This document shows, piece by piece, positions 1 to 6,389 of a DNA stretch of 6,828 bases. The notes under the pieces were generated by a model. The model worked only from the letters and a program-made list of their open reading frames with translations. It searched no databases and was not told where the DNA came from. Position numbers and translations under genes: made by a program. The DNA is from an uncultured Desulfotignum sp. (GTDB lineage: Bacteria; Desulfobacterota; Desulfobacteria; Desulfobacterales; Desulfobacteraceae). Numbering within the stretch: position 1 is the first letter of the stretch; each line of letters opens with the position of its first letter. The stretch covers positions 1 through 6,828 of the forward strand of contig CALGAJ010000012.1 in NCBI GenBank assembly GCA_937951975.1, in the 5' to 3' direction.

Positions 1-1
1 C

Positions 2-769
2 AATCCCGGTCCCGAGAGCGTGGCCGCCCTGGCCCCGGACCTGGTGATCACCACATCCACGGTGGCGGGGCAGGCGGTCCGGACCCTGAAAGCCTTAGGC
101 ATTCCAGTGATGCACGTGGGGGCGGAAACCCCGGACATGTTTCTGAAAGATATCCGGAACCTGGGTAAGGTGCTGGGAGAGGAACGCCGGGCCGACACCA
201 TTGTCCGGTTTTACACGGACCGCCTAGCACAAATTCACCAGGCCGTGGCAGGGGTACCGGATCCGTCCAGGCCCCGGGTCCTGGTTCTGGAATACAGCAG
301 CCGGGGCAACCGCCAGGCCCTGAACGTGCCGGCGCCGGAATGGATTCAGACGCAGCAGGCCGTCATCTCCGGCGGCCGCCTGGTCTGGACCAACAGCGTT
401 TCCATCCGGGACGGCTGGCAGATCACGGGATTCGAGCAGATCGCGGCCTGGGATCCGGACAAGATCTTTCTCATTGTGTGGTACCAGCTCAAAGGCACTG
501 ACGTGCTGGATTCGTTGTACCAGGATCCCAAGTGGGCCTCCCTGTCCGCCGTGAAACACAGGGAACTGCACCTGTTTCCCCAGGACATTTTCGGGTGGGA
601 TTCCGCCAGTCCCCGTTGGATTTTAGGGGCGTTGTGGATGGCCAAACAAACATATCCGGACAGATTGGCGGACCTGGACATCCCCGGGACTGTCATGGCA
701 TTTTATACGCAGATGTACGGCCTGGACCCGGAAACCATTGCCACCCGGCTGATGCCGGACAACTTGTGA
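2..769 (+). CDS. ABC importer substrate-binding protein 1 (5'-truncated, FecB/BtuF-like)
   Basis: Periplasmic binding protein of the iron-chelate/cobalamin (type II importer) class, cut by the left window edge: 255 residues are visible and the signal peptide plus part of the first lobe are missing. The reading frame is open from base 2, so the GTG at 20 is probably an internal valine and not the start. Visible in order: the lobe-1 motif ALAPDLVITT, GIPVMHVGAE, a long linker helix (about residues 45-80), the lobe-2 strand PRVLVLEYSS, an FEQIAAWDPDKIF segment, and a C-terminal FGWDSASPRWILG block (from visible residue 197) followed by WMAKQTYPD. The same C-terminal block occurs in the second binding protein of this window. 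The gene ends in tandem in-frame stops (TGA TAA), 33 nt before permease 1, which implies it feeds that permease. The ligand is unknown; ferric or other metal chelates, corrinoid, or molybdate/tungstate (MolA-like) are all possible. Confidence 0.9.
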   Translation, partial: NPGPESVAALAPDLVITTSTVAGQAVRTLKALGIPVMHVGAETPDMFLKDIRNLGKVLGEERRADTIVRFYTDRLAQIHQAVAGVPDPSRPRVLVLEYSSRGNRQALNVPAPEWIQTQQAVISGGRLVWTNSVSIRDGWQITGFEQIAAWDPDKIFLIVWYQLKGTDVLDSLYQDPKWASLSAVKHRELHLFPQDIFGWDSASPRWILGALWMAKQTYPDRLADLDIPGTVMAFYTQMYGLDPETIATRLMPDNL

Positions 770-802
770 TAAAAGCGTGGAAGATGAAACCGTTGGAATA
801 GG

Positions 803-1825
803 ATGGATGAAACAGGGCAGATGAAAACGGACAGGCCAAAAATCAGGGAAACCGGTGTTGTCATGCTGGCGGCGGCCCTGTCGCTGCTGGCCGGCTCGGT
901 GTTCCTGGGCCGGTTTCCCGCCCCTTACGTCACGGCCCTGTCCGATCTCATGTCCCAGGACCTGGTGCAGCAGGTGGTATGGCAGATCCGGATCCCCCGG
1001 ATTTTGAGCGCCTTTGTCACGGGCATGGTGCTGTCGGCATCCGGCATGGTCTTCCAGATGATTTTCCGCAACCCCATCGTGGATGCCGGATTTCTGGGGG
1101 TATCCGGCGGGGCCGCCTTCGGGGCCTCCTTAGGGATTGTGCTCCTGGGCGGGTCCATGGCCGCCATCCAGGGCAGTGCGGCCCTGTTCGCCGTGCTGGG
1201 CCTGGGATTTTCCTGGATCATGGCCGTGCGGATCCGGTTCGGGGACTGGATCCTGCGGCTGATCCTGGCCGGGATTGCCGTGTCCGCCCTGTTTGCCGCC
1301 GGCACCGGGCTGCTCAAATACCTGGCCGATCCCCTGCGGGAACTGCCGGAACTGACTTTCTGGCTGTTGGGCGGGCTGTGGGGCATCACCTGGACCGATA
1401 CCCTCCAGACCCTGGCTGTATGCATTCCCTGCCTGATCGTCATCTGGCTGTTCCGGTGGCGCCTGAACCTGTTGTCCATGCAGGATGAAACCATATTTTC
1501 CCTGGTGGCCGATGCATCCAGAGAACGGATTGTGCTGCTGCTCACGGCGGTGATTGCCACGTCCGCCGTGGTGTGCAAGGCCGGACAGGTGGGATGGGTG
1601 GGGCTGATCATCCCCCACATCGCCCGGCGCGTGGTGGGGTCCGACGCCCAGAAGGCCCTGCCCTGTTCGCTCCTGCTGGGGGGTATTTTCCTGCTGCTGT
1701 GCGACAATGCCTCCCGCACGCTGTTGTCCGGGGAAATTCCTTTAGGCATTCTCACCTCCTTTATCGGGGCCGGGCTGTTCCTGATCCTGCTGTTGACCCG
1801 CCCGATGCTGCTGGGGAGAAAGTGA
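803..1825 (+). CDS. FecCD-family ABC transporter permease 1
   Basis: Inner-membrane permease of a BtuC/FecCD-type importer, 340 aa, the usual size for this family with about ten transmembrane helices. Family landmarks are present: a first hydrophobic helix at about residues 18-36, IRIPRIL at 62-68, FRNPIVDAGFLGVSGG at 88-103, RWRLNLLSMQDE at 218-229 in the cytoplasmic region that contacts the ATPase, and GLIIPHIARR at 267-276. The cytoplasmic segment reads DETIFSLV where many relatives, including permease 2 here, end the same segment in LG; this is a mild deviation. Two starts are plausible, ATG 803 and ATG 821, each with only a weak purine-rich stretch before it; 803 is kept as the longer. 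Its stop is one base before the ATPase 1 start. It should form a homodimer with two copies of ATPase 1. Transported compound not deducible. Confidence 0.95.
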   Translation: MDETGQMKTDRPKIRETGVVMLAAALSLLAGSVFLGRFPAPYVTALSDLMSQDLVQQVVWQIRIPRILSAFVTGMVLSASGMVFQMIFRNPIVDAGFLGVSGGAAFGASLGIVLLGGSMAAIQGSAALFAVLGLGFSWIMAVRIRFGDWILRLILAGIAVSALFAAGTGLLKYLADPLRELPELTFWLLGGLWGITWTDTLQTLAVCIPCLIVIWLFRWRLNLLSMQDETIFSLVADASRERIVLLLTAVIATSAVVCKAGQVGWVGLIIPHIARRVVGSDAQKALPCSLLLGGIFLLLCDNASRTLLSGEIPLGILTSFIGAGLFLILLLTRPMLLGRK

Positions 1826-1826
1826 C

Positions 1827-2594
1827 ATGACTGCGGCTGTCTCCATCCGGAACCTGTGTTTTTCCTATGATAAAGACCCGGTGATCTCCCACCTGGATCT
1901 GACGCTTCCGGCCGGCACCATCACGGCCGTGCTGGGGGCCAACGGCGTGGGAAAAACCACGCTGCTGCACCTGCTGCTCGGGCTGTTTGAACCGGATACC
2001 GGAGAGATCCTTTTTTTCGGCAGGCCGGCCCACAAATATTCACAAAAGCGGCGCAAGCAGCTCATCGGCATGGTGTCCCAGAACGATACCCCGCCCTTTG
2101 ACCTGCGGGTGGACGAATATGTGCTCCTGGGCCGGGCCCCCCACCTGGGCCTGCTCACCATTCCCGGGGACCCGGACCGGGCTGCGTCGACAGCAGCCCT
2201 TTCCACCGTGGGCATGACCCACATGGCCGGCCATGCCGTCACCCGGCTGAGCAGCGGGGAAAAACAGCTGGTGAACATGGCCCGGTCCCTGGCTCAGGAG
2301 CCGGACATCCTGCTGCTGGACGAGCCCTGCTCCCACCTGGACCTGATCAACTCCCGCCAGATGCTGGTGTTGATGAAAAACATCGCCACCCAGGGCCGGA
2401 CGGTGGTATTTACCACCCATGATCCCAATGCCGCCGCAGCTGTGGCAGACCAGGTCCTGCTCATGAAAAAAGGGGAACTGGTGGCGGCCGGCACGGTGGC
2501 ACAGACCCTGACCCGGGCGCTACTCACCCGCACCTACGGCGGAGATGTGGAAGTGATTGAAACGGAAAAAGGCCCCTTTGTCAGGGCCGTATAA
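1827..2594 (+). CDS. ABC transporter ATP-binding protein 1 (FecE/BtuD-like)
   Basis: Cytoplasmic ATPase that powers importer 1; 255 aa, typical for FecE/BtuD. All catalytic motifs are intact: Walker A GANGVGKT at residues 37-44, Q-loop Gln85 in MVSQND, signature LSSGE at 141-145, Walker B ILLLDE at 161-166, D-loop SHLD at 169-172, and the switch histidine His198 in TTHD. The ATG at 1827 is preceded by a good Shine-Dalgarno stretch, GGGGAGAA at 1813-1820, and lies one base after the permease stop, so co-translation is expected. The residue after the Walker B DEP is Cys168 where ATPase 2 and most relatives have Thr; this is unlikely to affect catalysis. The gene ends 55 nt before the methyltransferase, the largest gap in the window. 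Confidence 0.95.
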   Translation: MTAAVSIRNLCFSYDKDPVISHLDLTLPAGTITAVLGANGVGKTTLLHLLLGLFEPDTGEILFFGRPAHKYSQKRRKQLIGMVSQNDTPPFDLRVDEYVLLGRAPHLGLLTIPGDPDRAASTAALSTVGMTHMAGHAVTRLSSGEKQLVNMARSLAQEPDILLLDEPCSHLDLINSRQMLVLMKNIATQGRTVVFTTHDPNAAAAVADQVLLMKKGELVAAGTVAQTLTRALLTRTYGGDVEVIETEKGPFVRAV

Positions 2595-2611
2595 ACATGA
2601 AACAAGCCAAA

Positions 2612-2637
2612 AACCGGATCTGAAACAGGATCCGGTT
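2612..2637 (+). promoter_or_regulatory. Intercistronic stem-loop before the methyltransferase RBS
   Basis: A perfect inverted repeat, AACCGGATC (2612-2620) and GATCCGGTT (2629-2637), can fold into a 9-bp stem, extended by a T-G pair, with a loop of about six bases. No T-run follows on the plus strand, so it is not a standard intrinsic terminator for this operon. On the minus strand the stem would be followed by a short T-run (complement of AAAAA 2609-2613). The stem ends three bases before the AGGAG of the next gene, so it could protect the mRNA 3' end of importer 1 transcripts, cause partial attenuation, or tune access to the ribosome binding site. The structure is read directly; the role is inference. 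Confidence 0.5.
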
Positions 2638-2640
2638 CAC

Positions 2641-2645
2641 AGGAG
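2641..2645 (+). promoter_or_regulatory. Ribosome binding site that sets the methyltransferase start
   Basis: AGGAG lies four bases before ATG 2650. The same reading frame is open further upstream with an ATG at 2557, but that would overlap the ATPase 1 coding region, has no such site, and adds a lysine-rich leader translated across the stem-loop. The AGGAG supports 2650 as the true start. Confidence 0.75.
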
Positions 2646-2649
2646 ACCC

Positions 2650-3483
2650 ATGGAAAAACTGACCGACTGGACAAAATTGTGGAAAGAGCTGTCAGACATT
2701 CAATCCCGGGCGTTTTCAAAAAAACAGCCTGATAAGGAAGACAGCTGGCGGGACAAAGCCAGGGATTACGACAAAAAAGTGGACCAGCGGTGGGCCAGAC
2801 CGGATTCTTCCCGGCAGTTTCTCTTAGACAAGCTCACGGCCCACCCGGGATCGTCTCTCCTGGACATCGGGGCCGGCACAGGCAAGTGGTCGGTCCTGGC
2901 CGCCCCGTATGCCGCAAACATCACGGCGCTGGATCCTTCCAAAGCCATGCAGACCGTGCTCAAGGAAAAGATCGATGAAATGAAGATCACTAATATCGAC
3001 ATTTTCACCGGCGCATGGCCCGAAGATGACCCGGGTCCCCATGATTTTATCCTGGCCTCCCATTCCATGTACGGGATTGCAGATTTTCCTTTGTTTGTCA
3101 CCCGAATGTGCGACACCGCAAGAAAGGGCTGCATCCTGGTGATGCGGGCCCCGTTTGCCGACTCGGTCATGGCAAAGGCGGCCATGCACGTCTGGGGCCA
3201 GCCCTATGACAGCCCCAATTTCCAGATCGCCTACAATATCCTGCTGGGCATGGATATCTATCCGGATGTGATCATGGAGGCGGACGGCACCTGGCCGGCC
3301 TGGACCAGTGACTCTTTTGAGGCCGCCATGGAAGACATCAAACTCCGGCTGGACCTGGAAGACACGGCTGACCACGACGTTTTTTTAAGGGAACTGCTGG
3401 CCAGACACCTGACCCGGCAGCCGGACGGCAGTTATGTCTGGCCCGCCGGAAACCGGTCTGCGTTGCTTTACTGGGACGTCTGA
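2650..3483 (+). CDS. Class I SAM-dependent methyltransferase
   Basis: A 277-residue, apparently cytoplasmic protein with a Rossmann-type methyltransferase core. SAM-binding motif I is LLDIGAGTGKW (Asp72 and the glycines at 74, 76 and 78). Motif II is the acidic end of the next strand, ITALDPS (Asp95), expected to bind the ribose hydroxyls, and HDFILASHSMYG (131-142) fits the motif IV strand. The first 45 residues are charged and helical (DKARDYDKKVDQRW), as in many UbiE/Methyltransf_11-like proteins. No signal peptide or membrane segment is seen. The C-terminal third (about 160-277) carries aromatic-rich stretches such as VWGQPYDSPNF and is the likely substrate-binding part. The acceptor cannot be named. 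It lies between two metal-chelate-type importers and its stop overlaps the next start (TGATG), so a role on the imported compound or a linked cofactor is plausible but inferred. Confidence 0.87.
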   Translation: MEKLTDWTKLWKELSDIQSRAFSKKQPDKEDSWRDKARDYDKKVDQRWARPDSSRQFLLDKLTAHPGSSLLDIGAGTGKWSVLAAPYAANITALDPSKAMQTVLKEKIDEMKITNIDIFTGAWPEDDPGPHDFILASHSMYGIADFPLFVTRMCDTARKGCILVMRAPFADSVMAKAAMHVWGQPYDSPNFQIAYNILLGMDIYPDVIMEADGTWPAWTSDSFEAAMEDIKLRLDLEDTADHDVFLRELLARHLTRQPDGSYVWPAGNRSALLYWDV

Positions 3484-4538
3484 TGACACTGCGATCCTTT
3501 TTTTCCCGGTTCCTCAAGGTACTTCCCCTTGGCCTGTACTTAGGGGCCGGCCTTTTTCTGGCCGTCAGTCTCTTGGGGTGCGGTCCGGCAACACCCGATC
3601 TTCCCATGCGCACCATCATTGACCAGCTGGGCAGAGAGGTGACCTTTCCGGTCAATCCGGAACGGATTGCGGCGCTGCACCATTTCGGAGGAAAAATCGT
3701 ATACGCCCTGAACCGGCAGCACCTGCTGGTGGAAAAAAGCATCTACGGCATGGAGGCAAAGGCCCTGGCCGCCGTGGACCCGTCATTCGCGGCCCTGCCC
3801 GGACTGATCCAGGGGCATGGGTACAATATCGAGGGCCTGGTGAGCCTGGCCCCCCAGGTGATTTTTTCCTATGCCTCCATGAACCGGTCCGAACTGGCCC
3901 AGTTTGAAAACGCCGGTATCCCCGTGGTGGCGGTCCGGGGCGAAACCTTTGAGGAAAGCTTTGAAGCGGTGCGGCTGATGGCGGATGTGCTGGGATGTCC
4001 GGATGCGGGCCGGACCTATATCACGGCCTGCAAAACGCTCCTGGATGAGGTGGCGGCCCGCCTGGAAAACAACGTGGACAAGCCGGTGCCGGTCCTGTTT
4101 GCCGGTCCGCGCAGCGTGTATTCCGTTGCCACAGGCAACATGCTGCAGACCGAAATCCTGGCAAGGGCCGGGGCCCGGAATGTGGCTCAAGATCTGGAGG
4201 GGTTCTGGGCCGATGTGTCCCCGGAACAGATCGCAAGGTGGGATCCCCAGGTGATCTTCCTGGGGTCTTACCTGGATGTATACGGCAGGGACAAGATTTT
4301 CACCCTTCCCCAGTTCCAGACTGTGAGCGCCATCAAGAACCGGCAGGTCTATACCTTTCCCTCCAACATCGGGTGGTGGGATTATCCGGCGCCCCACTGC
4401 GTGCTCGGCGTGGTCTGGACGGCCAAGACCCTGTATCCGCACCTGTTTGAAGACCTGGACCTGACGCAGACGGCCAACGCGTTTTATCACCGGTTCATGG
4501 GATATTCCTTTGAAAACCTGGGAGGGCAGCTGCCGTGA
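3483..4538 (+). CDS. ABC importer substrate-binding lipoprotein 2 (FecB/BtuF-like)
   Basis: Complete 351-aa substrate-binding protein of importer 2. The N-terminus is a lipoprotein signal: basic residues (Arg4, Arg9, Lys12), a hydrophobic core, then lipobox LLGC with Cys33 as the lipidated residue, so it should be membrane-tethered and face the periplasm. After it come TIIDQLGREVTFP (44-56), the typical start of this family, NIEGLVSLAPQVIF (115-128) in lobe 1, GIPVVAVRGE, a linker helix, and in lobe 2 PEQIARWDPQVIFLGS, then GWWDYPAPHCVLG from residue 297 and WTAKTLYP. Lobe 2 aligns by eye with binding protein 1. The ATG overlaps the methyltransferase stop as TGATG, with a weak GGGA (3473-3476), so translation is probably coupled. 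Ligand unknown; the class covers siderophores, heme, corrinoids and MolA-type oxyanions. Confidence 0.93.
   Translation: MTLRSFFSRFLKVLPLGLYLGAGLFLAVSLLGCGPATPDLPMRTIIDQLGREVTFPVNPERIAALHHFGGKIVYALNRQHLLVEKSIYGMEAKALAAVDPSFAALPGLIQGHGYNIEGLVSLAPQVIFSYASMNRSELAQFENAGIPVVAVRGETFEESFEAVRLMADVLGCPDAGRTYITACKTLLDEVAARLENNVDKPVPVLFAGPRSVYSVATGNMLQTEILARAGARNVAQDLEGFWADVSPEQIARWDPQVIFLGSYLDVYGRDKIFTLPQFQTVSAIKNRQVYTFPSNIGWWDYPAPHCVLGVVWTAKTLYPHLFEDLDLTQTANAFYHRFMGYSFENLGGQLP
4520..4526 (+). promoter_or_regulatory. Strong ribosome binding site for GTG-initiated permease 2
   Basis: GGGAGGG inside the end of the binding-protein gene, nine bases before GTG 4535. It supports the GTG as the start of permease 2, whose first four bases are shared with the preceding gene (GTGA). 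Confidence 0.7.
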
Positions 4539-5554
4539 GACTCCGGTGGGTCATCCTGGGCATTGCTTTTGTCTTCGGCCTGTTTGCCTGCCTGTGTATC
4601 GGGCGGTATCCCATCCATCCGGCACAGGTGATCCGGCTGCTGCTGGCCGGACTGGGCCTGGACAATGCCGCCTCCGGAGGCCTGGCCGACCCCATGGTGA
4701 TTTTCTGGAACATCCGGGTGCCCCGGGTGCTCCTGGCCATGCTGGCCGGGGCCGGGATTTCAGCGGCCGGGGCCGTGTTCCAGGCCCTTTTCAGGAACCC
4801 CCTGGCCGCCCCGGACATCCTGGGGGTCACAGCCGGGGCCGGGTTCGGTGCCGCCCTGGCCATCATGTTCCTGGTGCCGGCCGCCCTGGTGATCCAGGCC
4901 AGCGCGTTTGTCTTCGGGATCACGGCCGTGACCCTGGCCTATGTTCTGGCATCCCTGAGCCGGGACCGGTCCCCGTCCGTGCTGGTGATTTCCGGCATCG
5001 TGATTTCCGCCATGTTCCAGGCCGGGCTGTCTTTTATCATGTACCTGGCCAACCCCTATGACCAGCTGGCCCAGATCATCTTCTGGACCATGGGCAGTTT
5101 TCACACCGCGTCCTGGGCCAAGATCCAGGCCACCCTGCCGGTGCTGGTGCCGGGCATCACGCTCCTGATCCTGTTTTCCTGGCGGCTGAACATCATGACC
5201 CAGGGAGAAGAGGATGCCCTGTCCTTAGGGGTTCCGGTAATGCGCTGGCGGATCTTCTACGTGCTGGTCAGCACCCTGATGGTGGCCGCGGCCGTGGCCG
5301 CCGCCGGCACTGTGGCCTGGATCGGGCTGATCGTCCCGCACATCGCCCGGTACCTGGCGGGCCCGGAACACACCCGGCTGATCCCCATGAGCGCGTTCCT
5401 GGGCGGATTTTTTCTCATGATCATGGACAGCGTGGCAAGAAGTGTCATGTTGTCGGAAATCCCCATCAGCATTGTCACCTCCATTTTCGGGGCCCCGTTC
5501 CTGGGGTACCTGGTGATTCACGCGGGAAAGGCGCGGTTGTCCCATGATACTTGA
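4535..5554 (+). CDS. FecCD-family ABC transporter permease 2
   Basis: Inner-membrane permease of importer 2, 339 aa, standard for the family, starting with GTG. Landmarks: first hydrophobic helix at about residues 5-22, NIRVPRVL at 59-66, FRNPLAAPDILGVTAG at 86-101, WRLNIMTQGEEDALSLG at 216-232 in the cytoplasmic region that meets the ATPase, and GLIVPHIARY at 264-273. The same landmarks appear in permease 1 with many substitutions, including the first loop and the membrane helices that line the translocation path, so the two permeases are paralogues with possibly different cargo. It overlaps the binding-protein gene by 4 nt and the ATPase gene by 11 nt, so the three components are tightly co-expressed. 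Confidence 0.95.
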   Translation: MRLRWVILGIAFVFGLFACLCIGRYPIHPAQVIRLLLAGLGLDNAASGGLADPMVIFWNIRVPRVLLAMLAGAGISAAGAVFQALFRNPLAAPDILGVTAGAGFGAALAIMFLVPAALVIQASAFVFGITAVTLAYVLASLSRDRSPSVLVISGIVISAMFQAGLSFIMYLANPYDQLAQIIFWTMGSFHTASWAKIQATLPVLVPGITLLILFSWRLNIMTQGEEDALSLGVPVMRWRIFYVLVSTLMVAAAVAAAGTVAWIGLIVPHIARYLAGPEHTRLIPMSAFLGGFFLMIMDSVARSVMLSEIPISIVTSIFGAPFLGYLVIHAGKARLSHDT

Positions 5555-6389
5555 CATTCAAGACCTTTCCGCCGGATACGGCAGCACACCGGTCATCTCC
5601 GGGATCCACATGACCGCGGACCCCGGCCGGATCTGTGCGGTCATGGGCCGGAACGGGTCCGGTAAAACCACGCTGCTCCGATGCATCAACCATGTGCTGC
5701 CGCCGCTGAACGGAAAAATCCGGATCCTGGGACAGGACATCACCCGGATGGCCCGGCACCGGATCGCACAGATCATCAGTGTGGTTCCCCAGGTGAATTT
5801 CTCCCCGTTTTCCTTTTCCTGCCGGGACATGGTCCTGATGGCGGGCGCCGCCAGGATCCGAGCCTGGGCCGCCCCGTCCAGAAAAGAGCAGGACCGGGCC
5901 GCCTCCGCCATGGCAGAGGTGGGGATCGATCACCTGGCACCCCAGGCCTTCAATGCCATTTCCGGGGGAGAGCGCCAGCTTGTGATGCTGGCCCGGGCCC
6001 TGTTCCAGAAAACCCCCATCATGCTGCTGGACGAACCCACGGCCCACCTGGATTTCACCAACCAGCACCGGATCATGGCGCTGATGAGGAAACTGGCCGC
6101 CAAACGGCAGATGACCGTGATCATCACCCTGCATGATCCCAATCTCACCTACCATTACTGCGATGACGTGGTGCTGATCCACCAGGGCCGGGTGGCTGCC
6201 GCCGGAAAAACGGCGGACACCCTGACCGGTGACGTACTGGCACGGGTTCTGGGGGACAACATCCGCCTGGATGTCACCACCGGCGGAGTCCGGGTGGCGG
6301 TTCCGGCTCGCTTTGATTCCGAAACCAACCAGCCGCAACATGCTTCGGCCAACCCTTTGACTACCCATGAAAAAAAGAGGATCGTATGA
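5544..6389 (+). CDS. ABC transporter ATP-binding protein 2 (FecE/BtuD-like)
   Basis: ATPase of importer 2, 281 aa. Motifs are intact: Walker A GRNGSGKT at 35-42, Q-loop Gln83 in VVPQVN, signature ISGGE at 139-143 (Ile in place of the usual Leu), Walker B IMLLDE at 159-164, D-loop AHLD at 167-170 and switch His197 in TLHDPN. The start ATG 5544 lies inside the end of permease 2 (11-nt overlap); a GGGAAAGG at 5524-5531 is a distant candidate ribosome site. Compared with ATPase 1 it carries about 25 extra C-terminal residues, polar and with no recognised motif, ending in EKKRIV. Part of that tail exists because the gene runs through the ribosome site of the next gene. Substrate specificity comes from its partners, not from this subunit. 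Confidence 0.95.
   Translation: MILDIQDLSAGYGSTPVISGIHMTADPGRICAVMGRNGSGKTTLLRCINHVLPPLNGKIRILGQDITRMARHRIAQIISVVPQVNFSPFSFSCRDMVLMAGAARIRAWAAPSRKEQDRAASAMAEVGIDHLAPQAFNAISGGERQLVMLARALFQKTPIMLLDEPTAHLDFTNQHRIMALMRKLAAKRQMTVIITLHDPNLTYHYCDDVVLIHQGRVAAAGKTADTLTGDVLARVLGDNIRLDVTTGGVRVAVPARFDSETNQPQHASANPLTTHEKKRIV
6376..6380 (+). promoter_or_regulatory. Ribosome binding site for the radical SAM gene
   Basis: AGAGG lies five bases before ATG 6386 and inside the last codons of ATPase 2. Together with the ATGA overlap it fixes the start of the radical SAM gene and indicates that it belongs to the same operon. Confidence 0.65.

Noticed and set aside
532..801. Plus-strand frames overlapping binding protein 1 (532-801), permease 1 (979-1488) and permease 2 (4510-5061)
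   Set aside because: They are out-of-frame readings of genes with intact family motifs, and their own translations are Gly/Pro/Arg-rich without recognisable features.
770..802. Promoter or cobalamin-type riboswitch between binding protein 1 and permease 1
   Set aside because: Only 33 bases, with no -35/-10 pair and far too short for a riboswitch. Any riboswitch or iron-responsive operator would be upstream of the window.
925..1755. Long minus-strand open frame (276 codons) opposite permease 1
   Set aside because: It is a low-complexity, Arg/Ser/Pro-rich translation lying fully opposite a clear permease; typical of antisense frames in GC-rich DNA.
2612..2637. Rho-independent terminator of the operon
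   Set aside because: The stem is good but no T-run follows on the plus strand, and the next gene begins 12 bases later in the same direction.
2557..2649. 31-codon N-terminal extension of the methyltransferase beginning inside ATPase 1
   Set aside because: No ribosome site at 2557, it would overlap the ATPase 1 gene by 38 nt and translate the stem-loop, while ATG 2650 has AGGAG upstream and begins family-like sequence.
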